Source: Paenibacillus pectinilyticus
GTDB lineage: Bacteria > Bacillota > Bacilli > Paenibacillales > NBRC-103111
Reading direction: 5' to 3'
Length of the DNA: 64,000 nucleotides
NCBI RefSeq assembly: GCF_001700435.1
Contig: NZ_LYPC01000026.1
Span: forward strand, 1 to 64,000
Below, in pieces: positions 1 through 8,982 of this stretch (within the stretch, counting starts at the first letter, position 1; every line of letters begins with the position of its first letter). Position numbers and translations under genes: made by a program. The notes beneath the pieces are model-generated. The model worked only from the letters and a program-made list of their open reading frames with translations. It searched no databases and was not told where the DNA came from.

Positions 1-79
1 AGTGGCTATAAGGGGACCCTCTGCTAAGGGGTTAGACTGCGTAAGTGGTGCGAGGGTTCGAATCCCTCTCTCTCCGCCA
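1..79 (+). tRNA. tRNA-Ser (anticodon GCT), 5' end cut by window
   Basis: The anticodon loop reads CT-GCT-AA between paired CCC and GGG. A long variable arm (GCGTAAGTGGTGC region), the T-arm GGTTCGAATCC and an encoded 3' CCA at 77-79 follow. The long variable arm is diagnostic of class II tRNAs. About 12-15 bases of the 5' acceptor strand lie before the window. It is the first visible member of a tRNA cluster. Confidence 0.93.
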
Positions 80-95
80 GTATTTTTTGAAGTTT

Positions 96-170
96 GGCCC
101 GTTGGTCAAGTGGTTAAGACACCTCCCTTTCACGGAGGTAACAGGGGGTCGAGTCCCCTACGGGTCACCA
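96..170 (+). tRNA. tRNA-Glu (anticodon TTC)
   Basis: The acceptor GGCCCGT at 96-102 pairs with ACGGGTC ahead of the encoded ACCA. The anticodon loop is CT-TTC-AC, flanked by the paired CCTCC and GGAGG. The T-arm contains GGTCGAGTCC. It lies 16 bp after tRNA-Ser and so probably belongs to the same transcript. Confidence 0.95.
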
Positions 171-181
171 TTTTACATTAA

Positions 182-256
182 TGGGGATTAGCCAAGCGGT
201 AAGGCAACGGACTTTGACTCCGTCATGCCAAGGTTCAAATCCTTGATCCCCAGCCA
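182..256 (+). tRNA. tRNA-Gln (anticodon TTG)
   Basis: The acceptor TGGGGAT pairs with ATCCCCA, followed by discriminator G and an encoded CCA. The anticodon loop contains TTG between ACGGA and TCCGT arms, and the T-loop reads GGTTCAAATCC. It follows tRNA-Glu by 11 bp. Confidence 0.95.
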
Positions 257-291
257 TCTATACCTACGAACAGTTTATATACACTAAATAT

Positions 292-333
292 GGGCCATTA
301 GCTCAGCATGGTGGAGCGCCCAGCTACTTACAA
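292..333 (+). pseudogene. 5' half of a tRNA (tRNA-Val-like), truncated at the anticodon loop
   Basis: An acceptor strand GGGCCAT, spacer TA and D-arm (GCTC at 301-304, GGAGC at 313-317) are intact. A CTTACAA heptamer at 327-333 matches the usual anticodon loop of tRNA-Val(TAC). The bases flanking it do not form an anticodon stem, no T-arm follows, and the acceptor partner is absent. A hairpin terminator starts eight bases later. Valine identity rests only on that loop; Lys is an alternative because it shares the 5' half. This is most likely a remnant and not a working tRNA. Confidence 0.7.
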
Positions 334-340
334 CATCGAA

Positions 341-364
341 AGCCTTGATATAAGGCTTTTTTTT
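341..364 (+). terminator. Terminator of the tRNA cluster
   Basis: A perfect 6-bp stem AGCCTT/AAGGCT with a 5-base loop runs straight into eight T residues, a classic Rho-independent terminator closing the tRNA transcript. Confidence 0.85.
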
Positions 365-548
365 ATGCACCCAAATTCTTTTCTTTGTTAAGGGGAATAA
401 TTTGTTATCGGTTTCCTTGCAGGATGCTGAGGCACAGAAGCACTCAATGAAGCTAATTTACTTGTGTTAAATGCATAACTGACGAAAAGTATAAAAACAT
501 TCGATAAACAAGTTATCGATCATGATTATGTTTGTTTCTACCGCAAAT
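365..548. other. Non-coding stretch, no gene recognised
   Basis: No open frame with a ribosome site is visible on either strand. The only structure is a 7-bp inverted repeat TCGATAA/TTATCGA at 501-519 with a 5-base spacer, without a T-run. The stretch separates the tRNA cluster from the convergent end of the system A operon. Confidence 0.5.
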
Positions 549-587
549 AAACTAGACCGCGTACCAGGAAGGTATGCGGTCTAGTTT
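549..587 (-). terminator. Bidirectional terminator after the leftward aldolase operon
   Basis: A 17-bp inverted repeat (left arm 549-565, right arm 571-587, one G-T mismatch) encloses a 5-base loop and begins and ends in AAA/TTT. It sits 32 bp beyond the aldolase stop codon and would stop transcription from that side. Confidence 0.8.
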
Positions 588-618
588 GTATATAATTAAT
601 TTTATGAAGAATACCTAA

Positions 619-1548
619 TTAATCCCTAAACAGAACATTTGCCCTGAAAGTCTCAATAAGATCTTTCGCCGTATCACTTGAGTGATAGACCCCTGCGAAT
701 GGACCTGTAGGTGAGCAGTAGCCAACAGGAATGTGGAATATTTGCTCGATCAACAATTTGATACCTGGTAAATTTCCGATTTCAGCCTTGGCATAAGCTT
801 CGGAGACTTCATTGGCGCGATATTGAAGAGCACGTGCTTCTTCATAAAGGCCAGCGCTCATTTTTTCCATCATGACTTTATGGTGATAGCAAGTCACGGC
901 TTGCAATGCTCCGATATTTCCATCGGCTCCCATGAGCTGTGAACAAATAGCCAGTTCGTCAGCCCCTGTAAGAATGTTAAGATCAGGACGATGCTTTTTG
1001 AATCTTTCTAAATAATAAAAGTTATTGTCGGTGAATTTAATGCCGCGGAAAGTAGGCACTTCTTTCATAGCCTCGAGAAGCAGCACAGGATCAATGTTCT
1101 GTCCGCCTGTTAATGTTTTACCGTTAGCTACCCAGTAAATATAAAAGGGCACGTTCGGAGCGGCAGCGGAAATGCGCTTGAAGTAATCGACATTGTCTTG
1201 CAGGGTTGCTTGTTCAGATATACCAACAGACGCTACGGCATACGCGCCATGCTCAGCCGCATGGGCAGCAAGGTCAATAGAATCTTGTAAATTCTCATTG
1301 TACCCAACGTGAACGAAAATGGGCAATTTGTTCTGGGCAGCCTTTAGAACCGCTTCGGCCCATTGCTTTCTTTTTTCCACACTTAGATACTGGCCTTCAC
1401 CTGTCCAACCTAGCATGTACAAGCCATCTGCCTGTTGGTTGACGTACATGTCTATTAAAGCTGGGGCCAGCTCCGTTCTAATATTCCCTTCATGGTCCAT
1501 CGGTGTAACGAGTGCAGGAAGAACACCTGTCATTAGTTTGTTTTGCAT
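619..1548 (-). CDS. DapA/NanA-family aldolase (N-acetylneuraminate lyase-like), system A
   Basis: This 309-aa protein is a full-length (beta/alpha)8 class I aldolase of the DHDPS/N-acetylneuraminate lyase superfamily, which cleaves or forms 2-keto acids through a lysine Schiff base. Visible signatures are GWTGEG (47-52) for the carboxylate-binding loop, the Tyr in YIYW (138), and the Schiff-base Lys171 in GIKFTD. GIKF resembles sialic acid lyases more than DapA. It is the last gene of a leftward operon behind a binding protein and two permeases, so the substrate is probably an imported sugar acid and not aspartate semialdehyde. A 2-keto-3-deoxy-gluconate aldolase-like role is a real alternative. 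GGAGAG sits upstream of the ATG. The family is secure and the substrate is not. Confidence 0.85.
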   Translation of the reverse strand: MQNKLMTGVLPALVTPMDHEGNIRTELAPALIDMYVNQQADGLYMLGWTGEGQYLSVEKRKQWAEAVLKAAQNKLPIFVHVGYNENLQDSIDLAAHAAEHGAYAVASVGISEQATLQDNVDYFKRISAAAPNVPFYIYWVANGKTLTGGQNIDPVLLLEAMKEVPTFRGIKFTDNNFYYLERFKKHRPDLNILTGADELAICSQLMGADGNIGALQAVTCYHHKVMMEKMSAGLYEEARALQYRANEVSEAYAKAEIGNLPGIKLLIEQIFHIPVGYCSPTGPFAGVYHSSDTAKDLIETFRANVLFRD

Positions 1549-1610
1549 TGTGATCTCTCCAATCTTATATTTGGTTTATATGTTAAAAATTAACATAACA
1601 AAGTCAGCAC

Positions 1611-2462
1611 TTACCCTTTAATGGCACCGCTTGTGAGTCCAGTGACAAAATACTTGTTGAGTGCTATGAACACAACTAACATCGGCACGACCGACATAAC
1701 GGTTCCTGCCATCATCAGATCCCAGGAAGTTACGGATTCTCCGGAGGTCTTCATGGACACAATCCCAACAACGAGAGGCTGTTTGTCGGGGTTTCCCAAG
1801 GTAAAGACCATCGGCAACAGGTAATCGTTCCACGAATTCATAAAGGCCAACAAGCCAACTGTCGCAACTAGAGGTTTCGTTAGTGGGAAAATGATGTTGT
1901 AAAAGATTCTGAAAAAACTACAGCCATCTACTTTAGCTGCTTCGTCAATCTCTTTCGGAATGCCATCAATGAAACCTTTGGCAAGATAGAGATTCGTCAC
2001 ATTGATGCCAAAAATGTAGATAATGATAACTCCCCATAGCGAGTTGTTTAAATGCAGGATTTTCGCAATATTCAGTTGTGGATAGAGATATAAGCTGCCT
2101 GCCGAAATAAACATAGAGAAGGTAATGAGCGCAAGTAAAGGGCGTTTGCCTATAAATCGTCCTCGTGAGAATACATAGCCTGCCGATATGGAAGTGATAA
2201 TAGTTCCGATAACGATGAACGTACACATATAAATGCTGTTCCACACGTAAACCTTGAAATTGGATAAATTCCAAGCTCTTACATAATTTTTGAGTGTAAT
2301 CGTCTCGGGAAAAAAGGAGGTGGAAGTTAGTATACTCGCTGTGTTCTTCAATGAACTAATGATGACATAGAAGATCGGGAATATAACTAAAATGGCGAGC
2401 AGCACCAGAAAAAAATATAGTGGAATGGCCTCAATGGCTTTTCTAGTTTTCATACTTTTCAT
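1611..2462 (-). CDS. CUT1 sugar ABC permease (MalG/AraQ/YtcP type), system A
   Basis: This 283-aa membrane protein has six predicted transmembrane stretches and the permease EAA loop EAAKVDG (about residues 190-196) that docks on the ATPase. The C-terminus GAIKG is typical of the second permease in LplABC-type importers. It imports an oligosaccharide or sugar acid together with the adjacent permease (14 bp upstream) and the lipoprotein further upstream. No ATPase is encoded nearby, so a shared MsmK-type ATPase is implied. It is followed 62 bp later by the aldolase. Confidence 0.92.
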   Translation of the reverse strand: MKSMKTRKAIEAIPLYFFLVLLAILVIFPIFYVIISSLKNTASILTSTSFFPETITLKNYVRAWNLSNFKVYVWNSIYMCTFIVIGTIITSISAGYVFSRGRFIGKRPLLALITFSMFISAGSLYLYPQLNIAKILHLNNSLWGVIIIYIFGINVTNLYLAKGFIDGIPKEIDEAAKVDGCSFFRIFYNIIFPLTKPLVATVGLLAFMNSWNDYLLPMVFTLGNPDKQPLVVGIVSMKTSGESVTSWDLMMAGTVMSVVPMLVVFIALNKYFVTGLTSGAIKG

Positions 2463-2476
2463 ACTTCGGTTTCCCC

Positions 2477-3418
2477 TTAATAATGATCTCCGACATTTTT
2501 GGTTAGTCTCATATACAAACCAACCACAAGAGATAGAATAATGGCTGTAATAACGGCCAGAGCTGAAGAATACCCATACTGGCTAACCGTATCTGCCGCA
2601 CCATATGAGAAGAAAAATTTAAACGTATAAGACATCACAACCTCTGTTGAGCCGCCTGGCTGACCATTGGTTAATACTAGAATCAGATCGGACATCTTGA
2701 TACTGTTTACGATGAAGAGCATCATGACGACTTTCCCTGTAGAAGAGAGCATAGGTAAGGTAACTTTGGTGAATTTTTGCCATTTGGTTACCCCGTCAAT
2801 ATCCGCACATTCGTAAATGTCCTGAGGAATGTTTTGAAGGCCCATGAGAAAGAAGATCATGTTTACGCCAAAACCTTTCCAGACACTAGCGATAACAATG
2901 ACAATATCAGCAAGCCATTTGTCTCCAAACCAATTGATGGGGGAAGAGATGATGTTAGCCGATTTAAGCATCTGATTAACAGCCCCTTGAAAAGGCTCAA
3001 ACATTAAGAAAAAGACGATACCGACAATCGCTGTACTGACGATGGTTGGCGAGAAGAATAGGGTTCGGAAAAAGGAATTCACTTTTTTATTACTGTTCAG
3101 CACAACAGCCAGGAACAAGGCTAAGGGAATTTCGAGTACAAATTTAGCGATAACAATAATCCAGGTATTCAATAAGGATTGCCAGTACAGGCTATCCCGC
3201 ATAAACGCGCGAATATAATTGTCGAACCCAATGAACTTGGCAGATGAAATGCCGTTGTAGTCAAACCAAGACCATTGAATGAGCCATAACATCGGATAAA
3301 TCGTGAACAACCCAAATCCAATGAGCATCGGCGTCAGCATGAGATAGGCTTGAAAGGTATCTTTGCGATAGGGGTTAAGATACGTTCTGGTTGTATGCTT
3401 ACGTTGAGAATGATCCAT
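2477..3418 (-). CDS. CUT1 sugar ABC permease (UgpA/LplB type), system A
   Basis: This 313-aa inner-membrane component has a short cytoplasmic N-terminus (about 25 residues, rich in K/R/T) and an opening TM helix at roughly 26-48 (LMLTPMLIGFGLF). The EAA-like motif is ECADIDG, followed by the conserved TLPML. It pairs with the MalG-type permease and lies downstream of the solute-binding gene, separated from it by a strong hairpin. The substrate is unknown; the downstream aldolase suggests a keto- or sialic-type sugar acid. Confidence 0.92.
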   Translation of the reverse strand: MDHSQRKHTTRTYLNPYRKDTFQAYLMLTPMLIGFGLFTIYPMLWLIQWSWFDYNGISSAKFIGFDNYIRAFMRDSLYWQSLLNTWIIVIAKFVLEIPLALFLAVVLNSNKKVNSFFRTLFFSPTIVSTAIVGIVFFLMFEPFQGAVNQMLKSANIISSPINWFGDKWLADIVIVIASVWKGFGVNMIFFLMGLQNIPQDIYECADIDGVTKWQKFTKVTLPMLSSTGKVVMMLFIVNSIKMSDLILVLTNGQPGGSTEVVMSYTFKFFFSYGAADTVSQYGYSSALAVITAIILSLVVGLYMRLTKNVGDHY

Positions 3419-3440
3419 ACGTTCGATGCCTTCTTTCTTG

Positions 3441-3475
3441 AAATTGAAAGTATGGCCTCACCATACTTTCAATTT
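3441..3475 (-). terminator. Intercistronic hairpin between binding protein and permease
   Basis: A perfect 15-bp inverted repeat (3441-3455 and 3461-3475) encloses a 5-base loop. In the leftward direction it is followed by only a short T-run (TTTC), while on the plus strand it is followed by seven T. Such hairpins between binding protein and permease genes usually attenuate permease expression or stabilise the upstream mRNA. That role is inferred. Confidence 0.65.
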
Positions 3476-3485
3476 TTTTACGCTT

Positions 3486-4919
3486 TTATTTGGACGACTT
3501 GATGTTCCAATTTTTGTTGATATACAAATTAAGGTCTAATCCACCTGCAACTGCCTTATCCAGGGCCGTGTTATAACGATTGGTTAAATCGGTAAGCACT
3601 TTCGACACATCCGCATTTGCGGGTCCGGCAATTAGGTTAATGATGGTATTTTGATATGGCTGGCCTTCAATTGTAATGACACCGTCAGGCGGGGTTGGAG
3701 CGAAATAGGAATTGGACGTATTCCCAAATTCCGCAGTTCCCGCTTTCTTAAAGCTCGAAGGCGCTTGTGCTTGAATATCTTGTCTGGCGATAAAATCGAT
3801 CTCGTTATTTTGAATCGCTTTCAACACTTCATCGCTGTGGAATAATGCATAGACTTTCATTGCTTTTTCAGGCATATTCTTCGCGCTAGGTCCAATACAT
3901 AGCACATCTGCAATTTGAGCATAATTTTTATACTTATTCGCTGGATCAAGAACAGGGGTATCGGTTACACCAAGTTCAAATTTGGATCCCGTTTCTTTCC
4001 AGAACTTATCAAGTGAGGTGACGTCCCAATTCACGCCGGGCAGCATCCCGATTCGTCCTGCAGCAAATTGAGCCATCAGTGAATCGTTATCCATGCCTTC
4101 TCCGCCAGGGAATATACTGCCATCTGCCTTCATTTGAAGTATTTTTTGAATATTATCTTTTAATCCCGTGAAGGCAAACTTACCGTTTGCAAAGTCAAAG
4201 CCCATATTACCAACCGAGCTTGCAAATTGGGAAGCAAAATACCATTTACCTGATGAAGCCGAATCTTTCAAGTGTACGCCGTAACCGTAAGCGCTGCCTT
4301 TATTGTCTTCTGTAATTTTCTTCGCATAGGCAACGACTTCATCCCAAGTAGCAGGAGGTTTAGTAAATCCGGATTTTTTTAATAAATCTTTGTTGTACAT
4401 AAACTTCGTCGTCAATACTTTATAAGGAACACTATAGGATTTATCATTGAACGTCGTATATCCTTTAATCAAAATATCCTTATAAGTACTCAGGAATTCT
4501 TTACCGCCAGGCAGATCATCTATCGGAAGCATCCAGCCTGATTTGATAAATGGCTCCTTAACGGTGCCGACAAATTTATACAGCTCAGGCGCTTGATTCG
4601 CTGCTAAGGCTACTTTCAATACATCATCATAGTTGCTTCCATACACTTTGTACTCGATATTGATCCCATCTTTTAAACCCTGTCCTTTGTTGTAAGTATC
4701 AACAATGGGGTCCATAATGGGTTTGTACGACGCATCGTTGGTCCATACACGTACGGTTTCCATTTTTGTATTGGATGCCGTTCCCGAACTGCTGCTTGGG
4801 GAGTTGCTGGTGCCACTGCTTGAACTGTTGCTGCAGCCAGCTAAGACGGTCGTCAATATGACGCCACACAAGCCTGCAAGTCTGAGACGGTATTGCGATT
4901 TTGAAATGGTTGTTCTCAA
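3486..4919 (-). CDS. Sugar-binding lipoprotein of ABC importer (family 1 solute-binding), system A
   Basis: This 477-aa extracellular solute-binding protein has a type II signal peptide with lipobox VLAGC (Cys29), then a Ser/Thr/Asn-rich linker (30-50) and a two-lobe binding fold starting at METVRVWTND. It anchors to the outer face of the membrane and delivers sugar to the two permeases downstream. The start is TTG at 4919, supported by AAGGGGGAT eight bases upstream; there is no nearby in-frame ATG. Residues FAAGRIGM are characteristic of the family. It is first in its operon and divergent from the sensor kinase gene. Confidence 0.93.
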   Translation of the reverse strand: MRTTISKSQYRLRLAGLCGVILTTVLAGCSNSSSSGTSNSPSSSSGTASNTKMETVRVWTNDASYKPIMDPIVDTYNKGQGLKDGINIEYKVYGSNYDDVLKVALAANQAPELYKFVGTVKEPFIKSGWMLPIDDLPGGKEFLSTYKDILIKGYTTFNDKSYSVPYKVLTTKFMYNKDLLKKSGFTKPPATWDEVVAYAKKITEDNKGSAYGYGVHLKDSASSGKWYFASQFASSVGNMGFDFANGKFAFTGLKDNIQKILQMKADGSIFPGGEGMDNDSLMAQFAAGRIGMLPGVNWDVTSLDKFWKETGSKFELGVTDTPVLDPANKYKNYAQIADVLCIGPSAKNMPEKAMKVYALFHSDEVLKAIQNNEIDFIARQDIQAQAPSSFKKAGTAEFGNTSNSYFAPTPPDGVITIEGQPYQNTIINLIAGPANADVSKVLTDLTNRYNTALDKAVAGGLDLNLYINKNWNIKSSK

Positions 4920-4942
4920 TTAAAATCCCCCTTTGAATTTTT

Positions 4943-4958
4943 GTGAAGCGCTTTCGTT
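4943..4958 (-). promoter_or_regulatory. Imperfect cre-like palindrome upstream of the system A importer
   Basis: GAAGCGCTTTC resembles the CcpA core GAAAGCGCTTTC with one A missing. It lies 24-39 bp before the TTG start of the binding protein, where carbon-catabolite repression would act. A LacI-type operator is an alternative. Confidence 0.4.
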
Positions 4959-5126
4959 ATTTATGTTAGCAAGTTTATAAACACAATAAAATATAAAAAC
5001 TTGAGGGAAAAAGTTAAAAATGTTATGCAGTTGGTCGTGCTGTCTTGTGGCGATTTTAGTATTGTTGGTATACTGAAAGTGGTTAACGATGACTCGGAAA
5101 GGGGCTTGCGACAGTGGCAAATACTT

Positions 5127-6911
5127 ATGAATATACGTAATCGATTAGTGTTGTATTTCCTTGCATCGATCCTAGTTCCCTCTGTCATTATTACGGTAAT
5201 TGTTTACCTGGGTTCAACTGGCATCATTAATAAAAAGATGAGTGAACTGATTGAGAAAAACTTAGATTCTGCTCGGTTAATTGTTCAAGAAAGATTAGCA
5301 TTTATTAATGAGATGACAACGTTAATTTCTTTAAACCCTATGATTCAAGAAGTATTGGGTGAGAGTCCAACCCAAGATTTGTCGGATAACATCAGACAGA
5401 TTATTAAGCTGGATCGCGCATTAGACAGTTATTATTTATCAAACTACTATGCTTCCCCCATTTCAGCTATTGTTCCCACAATTTATTTAGTAAATAGGCC
5501 GGAATATCAGAAGTATGATATTTCATCCAAAGTTCAAGATATTTCAAAGATAGAAAATGAACCATGGTATGTGAATAGCAAAAGCGGCAATTTTGTCATC
5601 GATGCTCGTCCTGATCAAGATCATATCACGGTGGCCAGACGGATATTCAGCTTGAAGAATGCAGATAAATATGAATATGCGGCTCTAGTTAAGATTGAAT
5701 TGGAAAATAAATCCATTAATAGTGTGCTGGCCAACTACAAACCTTCAGCGGAAAGCAAACTCTGTATTTTAGATCACAATAATCAAGTCATTTTGAGCAG
5801 CGACGCTATGACCAAAAGTGAAGAAAGTTTTATCCAGACGTTAAATTTGAACTCCAGTGCTTCACAAATCCTGGACTCAGAGGGAGGGAAAGTCATTGTC
5901 TCCTCAAAAATTATGGATAATATCGATTGGCGAATCGTGAACATAACAAACTTGCGTGAAGTGAATTCTGATCAAATTCGTTTGACGCGCATTGTTGTAC
6001 TTATCCTTATCATTTGTATGACTACGGCGCTTTTAGCTGCTTTCTTTCTCTCCCGTTATATCTCCAGTCCCATTACGAAGCTGGTTGCCTCGATGCGTAC
6101 AGTCAAAGGGAATAATTTTGATATTAACATTAAATATAATAAAAAAGATGAATTTGGGTATTTAATCAGGCAATACAAGCAAATGATCGGTCAGATCAAA
6201 GCGTTAATTGAGAAACTGTACATTAGCGATCTGAAAAAGCAGAATGCTGAACTGCTTGCCAAAGATGCGCAGCTCCGATTCCTGCAAGCTCAAATCAACC
6301 CGCACTTTCTGTATAATACCTTAGATTCGATTAATATGTATGCCATCAAATATAACACGCCGGCTATTAGCAATATGATTAAATCACTGGCTAATTTCTA
6401 TCGCTACTCTCTTAGTAAAGGGCGCGCCATTATTACGCTCGAAGAGGAAATCAATCATACCCATAGCTATCTAGAGATTCAATCGATGCGGTTTGGTTCG
6501 AAATTACGCTATGTCATCGATTTGCCAAGTGAATTCAGGAGAAGTAGAATCGTTAAACTCGTAATTCAGCCGTTGGTTGAAAATGCTATCGTTCACGGTT
6601 TTCATCATGAGAAGGGTGAACTGGAGATTACGATCTCCGCTAAACAAGTAGATGACCAAATAATTGTTTATATTACAGATAATGGTATAGGTGCCAATGT
6701 TGAAGAACTTAACCAGTTACTGCGAGCCGCTGAACAGAAAGATCACTCCTTTGCCATCAGGAATGTCCATCTGCGGCTCCAAAGCATTTTTGGAGAATCG
6801 TATGGGATTAGATATTCGCGTAATTGGCCTGAAGGCACTACGGTTGAGGTTATTATTCCTAAGAATTACACTCCGGAGGACAACGATGCTAACAGTAGTT
6901 CTGGCAGATGA
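5127..6911 (+). CDS. YesM-type sensor histidine kinase, system A
   Basis: This membrane kinase (about 594 aa from this start) has TM1 at about 8-28, an extracellular sensing domain of about 250 residues, TM2 at about 288-309 and a HAMP region. The His_kinase/YesM H-box is QINPHFLYN (His393), the N-box VENAIVHG (Asn486) and the G-box TDNGIG. It is expected to sense sugar or the loaded binding protein outside the cell and phosphorylate the next gene product. The start is unsettled. The chosen ATG gives a normal short N-terminus before TM1 but lacks a strong ribosome site; TTG 5001 and ATG 5025 are in-frame alternatives. It overlaps the regulator gene by 26 bp. Confidence 0.9.
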   Translation: MNIRNRLVLYFLASILVPSVIITVIVYLGSTGIINKKMSELIEKNLDSARLIVQERLAFINEMTTLISLNPMIQEVLGESPTQDLSDNIRQIIKLDRALDSYYLSNYYASPISAIVPTIYLVNRPEYQKYDISSKVQDISKIENEPWYVNSKSGNFVIDARPDQDHITVARRIFSLKNADKYEYAALVKIELENKSINSVLANYKPSAESKLCILDHNNQVILSSDAMTKSEESFIQTLNLNSSASQILDSEGGKVIVSSKIMDNIDWRIVNITNLREVNSDQIRLTRIVVLILIICMTTALLAAFFLSRYISSPITKLVASMRTVKGNNFDINIKYNKKDEFGYLIRQYKQMIGQIKALIEKLYISDLKKQNAELLAKDAQLRFLQAQINPHFLYNTLDSINMYAIKYNTPAISNMIKSLANFYRYSLSKGRAIITLEEEINHTHSYLEIQSMRFGSKLRYVIDLPSEFRRSRIVKLVIQPLVENAIVHGFHHEKGELEITISAKQVDDQIIVYITDNGIGANVEELNQLLRAAEQKDHSFAIRNVHLRLQSIFGESYGIRYSRNWPEGTTVEVIIPKNYTPEDNDANSSSGR

Positions 6912-8523
6912 TGATTATATAGTTACGGAAATTTTGAATGACTCCATCCCTTGGCATGATCTGGGGATGCAAGTGGTGGGCATAGCTGATCATGGCCGGA
7001 AGGCATTGGAGCTATGTCTAGAACATCAACCGGATATTTTGGTAACGGATATACAAATGCCTTTTTACAACGGTTTAGAAGTGGCCATGCAACTGATGGA
7101 GCAAGAAATTCAAACCAAAATCATTCTAATAAGCGGTGTGCAGGATTTTAACTATGCCCGAATTGCATTAAATGTTAAAGCGGCCGGTTACATCCTTAAG
7201 CCCATTCAGCTAAAAGAAGTGATATCGGTTCTCAAAAAAGCCCGAGATACGATAGAAATGGAGTTTGGCCGTGAACAGGTTATTCAGCGCCTCACCGCCC
7301 AGCTTTCAGCTAACATGTCCTTGATGCGAGACAAGTTTCTAAACAATCTGGTCCTGGATGGGATGCACAGCAGCGATGAGCTCCAAGAGCGGTTAGCGTA
7401 TTTCAATTTGCCATTTAAAATGACAGAAGATATTACGGTTGCTGTGGCCAAAATTGATGAGTATGAACAGCGGGTGAAAAGCAAAGGCGTTGAGCGTGTA
7501 CAGTTTTTTAATTTTTCCATTAAAAATATCATTGAACAGACCTTAAATAACTTTCATGCAGGAACATGCTTCACTACGAAAGATAATGAGTTTGTCATTA
7601 TTTTTAGCGCAGAGTACTGCTATGAAGACAAAATGAATGAAATCTTTGAGGGCATGGAACAACTGCTCATTGATTTCGAGGGAATTTCACTTTCGATTGG
7701 TGTTGGCAATTGTGTAAATATCAGAACTGCGAACCTGTCTTATCATTGCGCTTGCAATGCGGTTACCTACAAATTTTATACAGGTAATAATTCGATTATT
7801 CATATCAATGATATTATCGACTCCAACACAATTGATAAAATCAGCGATATGAATAGCAATGCCAGGTTGAATGAGCTGCAGAAGCTTTTGTTAGGTGAGA
7901 TTAAAATGGGTGAAAGTCAAAAAGTCATCAAAATCTTTGAGGAATTTTACGCCCTGCTCTCTAAAGCCAATCAATTCTCCCAAGAATATATACGAGGGCG
8001 CTTCCTTGAATTAATTATTGATGCGTACCGTGAAATTTGTGAAACGGAAGGTGAAGTCGAAGAGGTTAACGCCTGCTACATGGTTTCCTTGCAGTCCATC
8101 ATGAGGTGCGAGTCCATCTCAGAAATTAAACCGCATGTCAGCCATATGCTGCTCTTCATTGCCGACTATTATAGTGTGAAATACAACAAAAAGCATAATA
8201 CCATCGTGGATCGGATCAAACGGTATGTGAATCAGTATTATAAAGAAAATATTGCACTCGCCGAGATTGCCAGCGAAGTGTTCATGTCTCCCACCTATAT
8301 TTGTGCTGTATTCAAGCGAGAGACGGGGCAGACAATTAACGAATATATCATAGAAACCAAGATGAATTATGCCAAAAAAATGTTAGAAAACACGAAAATG
8401 AAGATCATGGATATTTCCGAAGATTTAGGCTATGAAAACTCGCAGTATTTTAGTTATTCCTTCAAAAAGTATTTGGGCGAAACGCCGCAGCAATATAGGA
8501 GCAAGGTGCTTTTGAAATCATAA
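6886..8523 (+). CDS. YesN-type AraC-family response regulator, system A
   Basis: This 545-aa protein has an N-terminal receiver (acidic patch D8-D10, phospho-acceptor Asp55 in VTDIQMP, Lys105 in YILKP), a central region of about 300 residues, and a C-terminal AraC double helix-turn-helix (about 445-540, ending GETPQQYRSK). The ATG at 6886 is chosen because CCGGAGGA lies just upstream and the receiver begins immediately; a longer in-frame extension exists only as antisense-free overlap with the kinase. It probably activates the divergent importer/aldolase operon when phosphorylated by its overlapping kinase partner. Confidence 0.93.
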   Translation: MLTVVLADDDYIVTEILNDSIPWHDLGMQVVGIADHGRKALELCLEHQPDILVTDIQMPFYNGLEVAMQLMEQEIQTKIILISGVQDFNYARIALNVKAAGYILKPIQLKEVISVLKKARDTIEMEFGREQVIQRLTAQLSANMSLMRDKFLNNLVLDGMHSSDELQERLAYFNLPFKMTEDITVAVAKIDEYEQRVKSKGVERVQFFNFSIKNIIEQTLNNFHAGTCFTTKDNEFVIIFSAEYCYEDKMNEIFEGMEQLLIDFEGISLSIGVGNCVNIRTANLSYHCACNAVTYKFYTGNNSIIHINDIIDSNTIDKISDMNSNARLNELQKLLLGEIKMGESQKVIKIFEEFYALLSKANQFSQEYIRGRFLELIIDAYREICETEGEVEEVNACYMVSLQSIMRCESISEIKPHVSHMLLFIADYYSVKYNKKHNTIVDRIKRYVNQYYKENIALAEIASEVFMSPTYICAVFKRETGQTINEYIIETKMNYAKKMLENTKMKIMDISEDLGYENSQYFSYSFKKYLGETPQQYRSKVLLKS

Positions 8524-8539
8524 AATATGCGGTGGAATT

Positions 8540-8941
8540 ATGCGGGAAGGGCAAACGGTTGATTGCTCCTTTCAGTTTGGGTTGAATTTCAGGGGCAGGC
8601 TAACCGCTTGGGTGGCATATGAATGGGATATGACGGGCTATGTAATGATCGCTAAAGATATGATTGGCAACATCTGCGGTGAATATCATGGCGGGATCCT
8701 CGCAAGGTCGAAGGACGGAGGGAATTGGGAGGCCTCGGAGGGGGAAAAGTCCTATACACGGCGTATCAAATGGGATGATGGTACGGAACAGGTCATGGGG
8801 AGTCTGGAGAGGCCGTTTATTTTATTTGAAAATAACGAACCCACGCATATGTTTTTTGCGACAGCTGACGGCCCTGGTGAATTTACCAAGGCTGCGAATA
8901 CATGGAATATGGTCATTCCCTTGAAGCGGAATGAATCGTAA
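8540..8941 (+). pseudogene. C-terminal fragment of a beta-propeller glycoside hydrolase
   Basis: The 133-residue frame matches, from about residue 20 on, the end of a family of roughly 330-aa five-bladed propeller hydrolases (GH43-like). That end typically contains a KDM-GN-CGE stretch, GGILARSKDG, the MGSLERPF blade and a closing TADGPG...NTWNMVIPLK. The first 20 residues do not fit, and no upstream frame restores the missing two thirds. Only a weak GGTGG precedes the ATG. It sits 17 bp after the regulator stop and was probably once the last gene of system A. Family assignment is from memory of the motif pattern. Confidence 0.6.
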
Positions 8942-8958
8942 GCTAATAAAAAAAAGAG

Positions 8959-8982
8959 CCAGCAAACCTACGCGTTTGCTGG
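8959..8982 (-). terminator. Convergent terminator overlapping the hydrolase stop codon
   Basis: A 9-bp perfect stem CCAGCAAAC/GTTTGCTGG encloses a 6-base loop. On the minus strand it is followed by a run of eight T (8948-8955). The minus-strand stop codon at 8968-8970 lies inside the structure. Confidence 0.8.

Noticed and set aside
6691..6885. N-terminal extension of the system A regulator
   Set aside because: The frame extends 65 codons upstream inside the kinase gene, but the receiver domain and the GGAGGA site fix the start at 6886.
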